From an uncultured Gammaproteobacteria bacterium (GTDB taxonomy: Bacteria > Pseudomonadota > Gammaproteobacteria > SZUA-140), in contig CALZHD010000009.1 in assembly GCA_945787155.1 (NCBI GenBank), positions 1 to 38,843 on the forward strand: 38,843 bases of DNA, in the 5' to 3' direction. The notes beneath the pieces are model-generated. The model saw nothing but the letters and a program-made list of their open reading frames with translations. It had not been told where the DNA came from and did no database searches. Of this stretch, positions 32,314-38,843 are shown in pieces. The translations under genes and the position numbers were made by a program. Within the stretch, counting starts at the first letter, position 1. Every line of letters begins with the position of its first letter.

Positions 32314-32811
32314 ATGCGTGATCGCCTGAAAGTAGTGATGTTGATCTTTGTAATGAGCTTTTCTGCTGCTGTATCAGCTTCAGGAACTGCACCTGATTTT
32401 GAGCTTGATGGACTTAAAGGAAAGGTCAAGTTATCCGAGTACAAAGGGAATGTAGTCTATCTCGACTTCTGGGCATCATGGTGCGGGCCATGTCGAAAAT
32501 CATTTCCCTGGATGAATGATTTGCAGGCACGTTTTAAGGATCAGGGATTACGGATCGTTGCGGTGAACCTGGATTCAAAGCGAGCTGATGCGGATGATTT
32601 TATTACACAGATGGCGCCGCGTTTTGATATCGCGTTCGATCCTCCAGGAAATGTCGCGGGACGTTATGATCTGCAAGGGATGCCAAGTGCTTTTTTGATA
32701 GATCGCAAAGGACAACTGCATAGTGTGCATTTAGGTTTTCGCGGCAAGGATATCGACCTGTTAGAGCATGAAATAGAGACGCTACTCAATAATGATAAAA
32801 TCAAAAATTAA
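32314..32811 (+). CDS. TlpA/ResA-like periplasmic thioredoxin
   Basis: Signal peptide MRDRLKVVMLIFVMSFSAAVSASG; VVYLDFWASWCGPCRKSFPWMNDL (WCGPC active site); cis-Pro region QGMPSAFLID. Confidence 0.93.
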   Translation: MRDRLKVVMLIFVMSFSAAVSASGTAPDFELDGLKGKVKLSEYKGNVVYLDFWASWCGPCRKSFPWMNDLQARFKDQGLRIVAVNLDSKRADADDFITQMAPRFDIAFDPPGNVAGRYDLQGMPSAFLIDRKGQLHSVHLGFRGKDIDLLEHEIETLLNNDKIKN

Positions 32812-33061
32812 TATTAAGACTTTAGTGCATTATAGCTTGTTGTTTTCTTTTCTTTTGCTGAGCGGCTGCTCCACCTTAAAAACCGGAGGGATGTTTGCCA
32901 AAGAGACGGTCGAGCCATGGCATAAAGAATTATTGGCCGAAGAGAGAATGCAACTAAATCCATATCCCCTGGAAAATAGTGCCGATCAAAAAATTTATTA
33001 CAGTCGTGAAAGTGCCAATGGCGGACAGGGTATTGGTGGCGGAGGTTGTGGGTGCAATTAA
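32792..33061 (+). CDS. Small lipoprotein, DUF4266-like, C-terminal GGGGCGCN
   Basis: Lipobox LLLSGC; body VEPWHKELLAEERMQLNP...IYYSRESANGGQGIGGGGCGCN; overlaps the thioredoxin gene by 20 bp. Confidence 0.82.
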   Translation: MIKSKINIKTLVHYSLLFSFLLLSGCSTLKTGGMFAKETVEPWHKELLAEERMQLNPYPLENSADQKIYYSRESANGGQGIGGGGCGCN

Positions 33062-34383
33062 AAGATAAGAAGTTGAAATCATACCCCTCAAAACCATCCG
33101 TTCGCAGCGCGCTAATTATGGCGACATGTACTGTATTGTCTGGCTCACTGTCACCTGCAAGCGCAGAAGAGGAGGATGACAGCACATTATCCAGAATAGA
33201 TTTGTCAACGCTCTATTATTCAGAAGAAGATCGTGTCTCTGTCAATACCACTCATGTAGTCGTAGAAAACGATCTTGGTGATGAGGAGTTTGTACGCGCC
33301 AATTTTATCTATGACACCATTACTGGCGCCTCACCTAACGGGCGAATTATCCCGGCGGATCAGGGCAGTGGTGGGAGTATTCCTTTTACCTCGGCCTCTG
33401 GTTTTACGCTTAATGTGAATGACGTAGGAAGTGCTGGGCAAAAGTGGCTGACTGAGTTTACTGATAAACGAGCTGCGATTGATCTGAGCTGGGAAAAACC
33501 GATTACACGTACGCTACGGCGTATCTTTGAAGGTAATTTTTCATCTGAAAATGACTTTACTTCATATGGTGGTGCAGCAACGATGGTATGGGATCTAAAC
33601 CAACGCAATACGACTGTTACCGGTGGGCTGTCAGTGTTAAAGGAGACCGTGAGTCCAGATAGTGGTACGCCTTTGGAGTTGGCAATCGCTAATTGCAATG
33701 ATACTGCGCCGGCATTACCCGTATGGGCAAATTGTAATATTACCAGCCCTCGATTTGGTAATGGTCATAAACGAGTATTTGATGGTGTAATTGGGGTGAC
33801 ACAGGTCATCAATAAACGCACGATTACACAGTTGAATTATAGCCATGGCGTATCTCTTGGTTATCTTACTGACCCCTATAAACTGATCAGTGTAGTAGAC
33901 AACAATCTTGATGGTGAAGAGGTGCTAATTTTATACGAAAAGCGCCCAGACAGACGTGCGCGCAATAGTCTTTACTGGAAGACAGTCAGCCAGCTTAGTC
34001 CTAAAAAAGTGGTAGATTTTTCCTATCGATATTTCTGGGATGACTGGGGCATTAAATCTCACACTATTGATTATAAATATCGTTATGATTACGCGCCAAA
34101 GAGTTACCTTCAGCCGCATATTAGATACAATACGCAATCGAGTGCTGATTTCTTTCATAACGCTATAGATGCCGCAGTGAATGAACTGCCTCGGTATGCG
34201 AGTGCTGATTATCGTCTCGATAAACTGCAAACCTATAGTATTGGGTTGAAATATGGAAAAGAGCTGGGGAAAAGTGGGGCGTTTGCTATGCGCGCTGAGT
34301 ATATCGTCCAAAACTATAATGCTGTATCGTTGCCTGACATGAAAGCGCTGGTTTATCAGGGAACGTTCTCTTTTAAATTTTAG
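33052..34383 (+). CDS. DUF3570-like exported protein (likely beta-rich/outer-membrane)
   Basis: Signal peptide ...SALIMATCTVLSGSLSPASAEEE; alternating aromatic-rich strands ending in ...GTFSFKF (C-terminal F, OMP-like); motif DTITGASPNG; context with DUF4266 and ApbE. GTG at 33052 preferred (GGAGG 6 nt upstream); track starts at TTG 33046. Confidence 0.75.
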   Translation: MQLKDKKLKSYPSKPSVRSALIMATCTVLSGSLSPASAEEEDDSTLSRIDLSTLYYSEEDRVSVNTTHVVVENDLGDEEFVRANFIYDTITGASPNGRIIPADQGSGGSIPFTSASGFTLNVNDVGSAGQKWLTEFTDKRAAIDLSWEKPITRTLRRIFEGNFSSENDFTSYGGAATMVWDLNQRNTTVTGGLSVLKETVSPDSGTPLELAIANCNDTAPALPVWANCNITSPRFGNGHKRVFDGVIGVTQVINKRTITQLNYSHGVSLGYLTDPYKLISVVDNNLDGEEVLILYEKRPDRRARNSLYWKTVSQLSPKKVVDFSYRYFWDDWGIKSHTIDYKYRYDYAPKSYLQPHIRYNTQSSADFFHNAIDAAVNELPRYASADYRLDKLQTYSIGLKYGKELGKSGAFAMRAEYIVQNYNAVSLPDMKALVYQGTFSFKF

Positions 34384-34399
34384 ATACTTGGCGGTTAAA

Positions 34400-35296
34400 A
34401 TGAAGGGGGCAGGGCCTGTAGGGCTGGAGAGGCAGAATGGCCTGTGGGTCGGGCGATTTACCGCAATGGCAAGCCCATGTGAACTATTGGTGGATACGCC
34501 AGATCGAACACTGGCGTCATCTCTTTTATCCATAGCAGAGCACGAAGCTAAACGTATAGAGCAAAAGTTCAGTCGTTATCGTGACGACAATATCATTTTC
34601 AAAATCAATAATGCCTGTGGGAAATCCGTCGCCGTCGATGAAGAGACTGCATTGCTGCTGGATTATGCAGATCAATGTTATCAGTTGAGTGGGGGACGCT
34701 TTGACATTACATCCGGAGTGTTGCGTGAGGTCTGGCGATTTGATGCTAGTGCGAATGTGCCATCATCTGATGCGGTCACGGCCTTACTATCACGGGTGGG
34801 CTGGTCCAGGGTTAAGTGGCATTCTGCTGTATTGACAATGCAACGTGGAATGGAAATTGATTTAGGAGGGGTAGGTAAAGAATATGCGGTGGATCGTACT
34901 GCATTGTTACTTAGGCCTCATATTAGCAGTGGTGTACTCATTAACTTCGGTGGTGATTTATGTGCGCTTGGCCCTCGCATAGATGGTAGTGCGTGGGAGA
35001 TTGCAATCGATGACCCGGAAAATAGCGGTAAAAACCAGCTTGGACAGGTAAGCTTGAAAACGGGAGCTGTTGCGACCAGCGGAGATGCACGGCGCTACCT
35101 GCTTAAGGACGGTGTGCGTTATGGCCATATTCTCGATCCACGAACGGGGTGGCCAATTCCATATGCGCCTCGCTCAGTCACAACTATTGCATCTACCTGC
35201 ATGGAGGCGGGCATGTTGTCGACGTTTGCAATGCTTGAAGGCGCTGGCGCAGAGGCGTTTCTCAAACAACAGGAAGTCGAATTTCTGTGTTTTTAG
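34400..35296 (+). CDS. apbE: FAD:protein FMN transferase (ApbE family)
   Basis: ASPCELLVDT, IEQKFSRYRDDNIIFKIN, GGRFDITSGVL, EIDLGGVGKEYAVDR, GVLINFGGDLCALGP, GHILDPRTGWP. ATG at 34400 preferred over the TTG at 34388. Confidence 0.93.
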   Translation: MKGAGPVGLERQNGLWVGRFTAMASPCELLVDTPDRTLASSLLSIAEHEAKRIEQKFSRYRDDNIIFKINNACGKSVAVDEETALLLDYADQCYQLSGGRFDITSGVLREVWRFDASANVPSSDAVTALLSRVGWSRVKWHSAVLTMQRGMEIDLGGVGKEYAVDRTALLLRPHISSGVLINFGGDLCALGPRIDGSAWEIAIDDPENSGKNQLGQVSLKTGAVATSGDARRYLLKDGVRYGHILDPRTGWPIPYAPRSVTTIASTCMEAGMLSTFAMLEGAGAEAFLKQQEVEFLCF

Positions 35297-35472
35297 GAAT
35301 CTCTGATTAATTCTGGGCGGAATGATATGAGATTCAAAACTGCCCAATGCAAGGCGGAAATCGCAGATAATACCCAAGGGGCACGCCGTAGCGGGCAATT
35401 ACCAAGGTTTCCAACACCGCAGTGGACAATTTTGGACTCAGAGCATCCGTTCATGAATAAATCAGAGGTTCC
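35296..35472. mobile_element. 177 bp MITE-like element with IS5-like terminal inverted repeats
   Basis: Left end GGAATCTCTGATTAATTC, right end (reverse complement) GGAACCTCTGATTTATTC (16/18 match); flanking direct repeat TTTA at 35292-35295 and 35473-35476; no coding content; right end matches the IS end at 38749. Confidence 0.8.
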
Positions 35473-35493
35473 TTTAACTTTTGGTTAAAATTG

Positions 35494-35531
35494 AATGCCA
35501 TGAGGCGCAGTCTTGTGCGCCTCATGGCATT
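35494..35531. terminator. Strong hairpin between convergent genes, likely terminator
   Basis: Perfect 16 bp stem AATGCCATGAGGCGCA / TGCGCCTCATGGCATT with 6 nt loop; weak T tract, mainly on the minus strand side. Confidence 0.6.
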
Positions 35532-35555
35532 TACTGAGTAGCAGATCACCCAGAT

Positions 35556-37010
35556 TTAGATGGCCTCATTTGGCGCATTTTCATCCAGCGGAGGGTCGTC
35601 GTTGAGGACATTACCGTTTTGGACGCCAAAGTATTTGTATACCGATGATGCGACCGAGAAAGGTTCTGCCTGATAACTATCACTAGTCGGTGAGGTGAAC
35701 TGACGATTAACACCTGAGGCACCAATGCGCATTGTTTTACCCACAATCTTGCCCAGGGTGCGCCCTGGAATTCCTTTCCCACCCAGTGTCATCAGATTCT
35801 GATTATTGCCATGGTCCCAGCCGATTGAGTTGTTCAAGTTTACATTGCGGCCAAAATCGCCATAGACATTGATAATGATATTGTCGCGATTTGTCAGGTT
35901 CATATGTTTGACAGCGACGTCAAGTGAGCTCATCAGGTCGCGCATGCGTGCTGGGTACTCTATCAGGCTTGAGTCGTGATCATCCCAGCCACCGAGGCCA
36001 CCGCTGCCCATTGAGATGAACAAACTATCAGGATTGTTGATTGCCAAGCTGACAGCCGCCTTCATGCGGTTGCCAAAATTAGTATTAGGATAGGCGATTG
36101 GCAGGGCTGTATTCGGATCGATAGGAAGACTCGCATCGATTGCCGTGGCATTAAAACTGGCGCGAATAAAGTCAGCGAGTTCTCGACGTTTGGTGAATGC
36201 TTCCCTCACTTTCAGGAATTTTTGGCGTTGTGCGGTACTGCGTGCAAGCGCATCAATCGCATCTTCGTTAGCACCAACAAGATTCGCAGGATCGGAGCCG
36301 CCTTGACCTGAAACAAAGGAGTTGTTATTGCGGTCATAAGGGTTGCGAAAGTTCTGATCAAGCGCGACATATTTGGCACCTAACGGAATATCAAGACCAG
36401 CAAGCTGGAATATTAGCGAGTCACCTTCGAAAGAAACAAAGGGCAGTATCATATCTTCAGGGGCTTTACCAAAGGCGCCGTGAGCGCTCAACACTGCCGC
36501 GAGTGTTGTTGCCATGCCCGGACTGTTTTCTGCGTCCAGATGGCCGGTGAGGTTCTGAAAAATACTGGAACGATGCGCTTTAGAATCTTCTTTTACACGA
36601 TTCAATGTACGAAAGATGGTCATATCGCCTGATGCAATCAGGCTTTCCATTATTTCACCGCCCGCGCCATTATTGCCACCACCCCAGAAATTATTGGGGG
36701 TGACAATGGTGTTGGCATCGTTGGGGTTTAAATTATCAGGGTAGGGGTTTTGCGAGTTGGCGTTAATATCTTCTATATTGGTGAGATTGCCAGCCAGTTC
36801 AGAGGGGCCGCCATAAAGAAAAATATGAATGACCTGAGGAAGTACGGCTGGTCGCACGTAATTGACTTCATTCAGGATAACGTTATTAGCGTTTCCAGTA
36901 TTCAGTGCTGCCATGCTGGGTGAAATAAGGCTACGACCGCCCAGCATAGATGCTGCAGTACAAGCACCACCAAGGATACCAAGATGTTTCAGGAATTGTC
37001 TTCTTTCCAT
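35556..37010 (-). CDS. DUF1501-like exported protein with twin-arginine signal
   Basis: MERRQFLKHLGILGGACTAASMLGGRSL (RRxFLK Tat motif); HIFLYGGPSE, GGLGGWDDHDSSL, NVYGDFGRNVNLN...GWDHGNNQNLMTLGG typical of DUF1501 proteins. Confidence 0.88.
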   Translation of the reverse strand: MERRQFLKHLGILGGACTAASMLGGRSLISPSMAALNTGNANNVILNEVNYVRPAVLPQVIHIFLYGGPSELAGNLTNIEDINANSQNPYPDNLNPNDANTIVTPNNFWGGGNNGAGGEIMESLIASGDMTIFRTLNRVKEDSKAHRSSIFQNLTGHLDAENSPGMATTLAAVLSAHGAFGKAPEDMILPFVSFEGDSLIFQLAGLDIPLGAKYVALDQNFRNPYDRNNNSFVSGQGGSDPANLVGANEDAIDALARSTAQRQKFLKVREAFTKRRELADFIRASFNATAIDASLPIDPNTALPIAYPNTNFGNRMKAAVSLAINNPDSLFISMGSGGLGGWDDHDSSLIEYPARMRDLMSSLDVAVKHMNLTNRDNIIINVYGDFGRNVNLNNSIGWDHGNNQNLMTLGGKGIPGRTLGKIVGKTMRIGASGVNRQFTSPTSDSYQAEPFSVASSVYKYFGVQNGNVLNDDPPLDENAPNEAI

Positions 37011-37025
37011 AATAATGATACCTGC

Positions 37026-38573
37026 TTAATTTACGCTGTTGTTGAAATACGTCTCGGGTAAGCGAGAAATATAATCAAATATGATCATTGTTTGTCCAGT
37101 ACGATTATCACCATAGTTTCGATTGGTAATGACATCGCTTAAAACGGTTAACTCCTGACCATTGGCTTTACGACCAACGGTGCTTAAAAAGAGGTAATGG
37201 ATAAAGTCGTTTGCATCCAGGTCTGATGCTTTTTCGATAAATCCAGGTTCCCAACCCGCATCGTTATCGTTCGTTAAGTTTGTTCTTCGATCAAGTAACA
37301 GACGTTCACGTGTCAGTTTGTGATAATAGGAAAAACTGAGAGAGTCCAGCGGTTGCTCAGCCCAGCGGCCGAGTTTGAGTGTCATTCCTGGTTGCTTCAT
37401 TTGAGCCAGGGTTGGGTTTGAAGCGCTACCAGATGGATTATTTAGATCCTGAAAGAAGCGTCTGTATGGGTGCCACTTTGTGCGGTGCGCAATGTTGAAA
37501 AAGGTCTCTTCCAGGCGTCTTGGGCGTTCACTGTTGAGCAGGTATTCGCGAGAAAAAAGAATGGCGGTAAAGATGTGCTCAAATCGTGTTGGGTTACTGT
37601 TGATGATACTTTGCACCAGTGCAGCACGTTTCGCCTGATCCATGTCAACAAAGAACTGATCGACCAGTACATTGACGACTCTGGCGACCACCTTGGGGTG
37701 GTTTGACACAGTGCGGTAAAAATCGAAGCAGGTATTGATCCACTGGCCGAGTACTTTTTGCGGCACTATGTTTTCATCGAGCGTAATGACAAGCTGGTAG
37801 TCCTGATCATCACCGGTCAGGTGCCAGTTTTGACACGCCTGTGAGGCCTTTGGTACTTCGTCATCTTTATCGAACAGGCCAAGATAGATTTCGATCATCT
37901 CACGAGTGTTGTCTTCTGGTGAGCGAAAACGACGCCAGTTTTCCTGAGAAATCATATGCTGGTAGATGATGTCACGGATGCTCATGTTTGAATTAATGCG
38001 ACTAACGAGCTTGCTATAGACTCTGTGGACATCGAAGTAATCGGCTGAGTCCATCTCGAGTGCCGGTGAAAAGAGGATGGTGTTGGCCAGAGTGTAGGCC
38101 ATCCAGTGCGAAAAGAGGTCGCGACTGACAGGAAGGTCGAACATCAACGCCAGCGGCATCTCTTGCGAATAACGTGTCGAATTGAAATCATAATTATCGT
38201 TAATCTGCTGGATGTAGTTACCCGTGTCAGGAAGTTCTTTAGTTAACTGAAGTGATGTTCGATTGATAAAATTACCGCCGCCACCAATTTTTGGAGATGC
38301 CAGTCCCTGGCTTAGGTCAAAAAATTCATCGGCAGGAACACCTTTGTAGAGCGTGCCCATCAGACGATTTGAAACGGCGTATTGCTGTTCCGCGGATAAT
38401 TGGTTGTATTCGCTAGATGTGAGTGGGGTGGCTTCACCCGTTACAACCTGGGCTCCAAAGAGTCCAGCGGTGCTCTCTGTATCTTGTCCCTGGCTCGGTG
38501 AGTCCGGTTTACATGCGGTGAGGATAACTGCTGTTAACATCACCCACACAGCTTGTTTTATCGCATCTCTCAT
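37026..38573 (-). CDS. Lipoprotein partner of the DUF1501 protein, possibly DUF1800-like
   Basis: N-terminal lipobox VILTAC; SREYLLNSERPRRLEETFFNIAHR; directly upstream of the DUF1501 gene in the same orientation. Family assignment is by context and weak resemblance. Confidence 0.5.
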   Translation of the reverse strand: MRDAIKQAVWVMLTAVILTACKPDSPSQGQDTESTAGLFGAQVVTGEATPLTSSEYNQLSAEQQYAVSNRLMGTLYKGVPADEFFDLSQGLASPKIGGGGNFINRTSLQLTKELPDTGNYIQQINDNYDFNSTRYSQEMPLALMFDLPVSRDLFSHWMAYTLANTILFSPALEMDSADYFDVHRVYSKLVSRINSNMSIRDIIYQHMISQENWRRFRSPEDNTREMIEIYLGLFDKDDEVPKASQACQNWHLTGDDQDYQLVITLDENIVPQKVLGQWINTCFDFYRTVSNHPKVVARVVNVLVDQFFVDMDQAKRAALVQSIINSNPTRFEHIFTAILFSREYLLNSERPRRLEETFFNIAHRTKWHPYRRFFQDLNNPSGSASNPTLAQMKQPGMTLKLGRWAEQPLDSLSFSYYHKLTRERLLLDRRTNLTNDNDAGWEPGFIEKASDLDANDFIHYLFLSTVGRKANGQELTVLSDVITNRNYGDNRTGQTMIIFDYISRLPETYFNNSVN

Positions 38574-38748
38574 GTTTTAGTCTCTCGAATTATTATTAAT
38601 AGTGTGCAGCGATCTACGTCACGGAAGCATTTTCACTGCATTTCACTTCATCTGGATCAATTATAGATATTCTTATATGATAAAAACTTGAGCTATTTCA
38701 CAACATGAGAAGATGTCTTATTAATACAAATAATCTGTTGTTATTTAA

Positions 38749-38843
38749 GGAACCTCTGATTTATTCATCATTTCCGTCATAATACGTTTTATCGATTTAA
38801 ACGTCGCGGAGAACAACAAGATGCGCCAGCAAACACTCGCCGA
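38749..38843 (+). mobile_element. Left end of an IS5-family insertion sequence (truncated by window end)
   Basis: TIR GGAACCTCTGATTTATTCAT shared (20 bp identical) with the MITE; followed at 38821 by ATGCGCCAGCAAACACTCGCCGA = MRQQTLA..., the typical start of IS5-group transposases (M-[KR]-QQTLA). Confidence 0.75.

Noticed and set aside
1-38843. CRISPR arrays, tRNA or rRNA genes
   Set aside because: No regularly spaced direct repeats and no recognisable tRNA or rRNA sequence noticed on reading; a dedicated scan (tRNAscan, CRISPR finder) was not possible.

Overview
The window looks like gammaproteobacterial chromosome, read from ORF translations and synteny without database searches. Minus strand, left part: 5' part of mfd (cut by the window edge), lpxH, a periplasmic cyclophilin PPIase, a large soluble GAF/PAS/GGDEF/EAL protein, kynureninase plus tryptophan 2,3-dioxygenase, and a PaaI thioesterase-prpD-prpC-prpB-bkd E2-E1beta-E1alpha run with an upstream acyl-CoA dehydrogenase, then hslO. 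Plus strand, middle: rpoE-rseA-rseB-rseC-mucD, then lepA-lepB-DUF4845-rnc-era-recO-pdxJ-acpS. Right part: a compact four-gene cluster (TlpA-like thioredoxin, small DUF4266-like lipoprotein ending GGGGCGCN, DUF3570-like protein, ApbE-like FMN transferase), then a convergent Tat-exported DUF1501 protein plus a lipoprotein partner. The right part also carries a 177 bp IS5-like MITE that starts inside the apbE stop codon, and the start of an IS5-like element at the window end. The best candidate for an undescribed system is the TlpA/DUF4266/DUF3570/ApbE cluster. Its DUF3570 member contains a D-x-x-T-G-A-S flavinylation-like motif, making it a candidate ApbE substrate.
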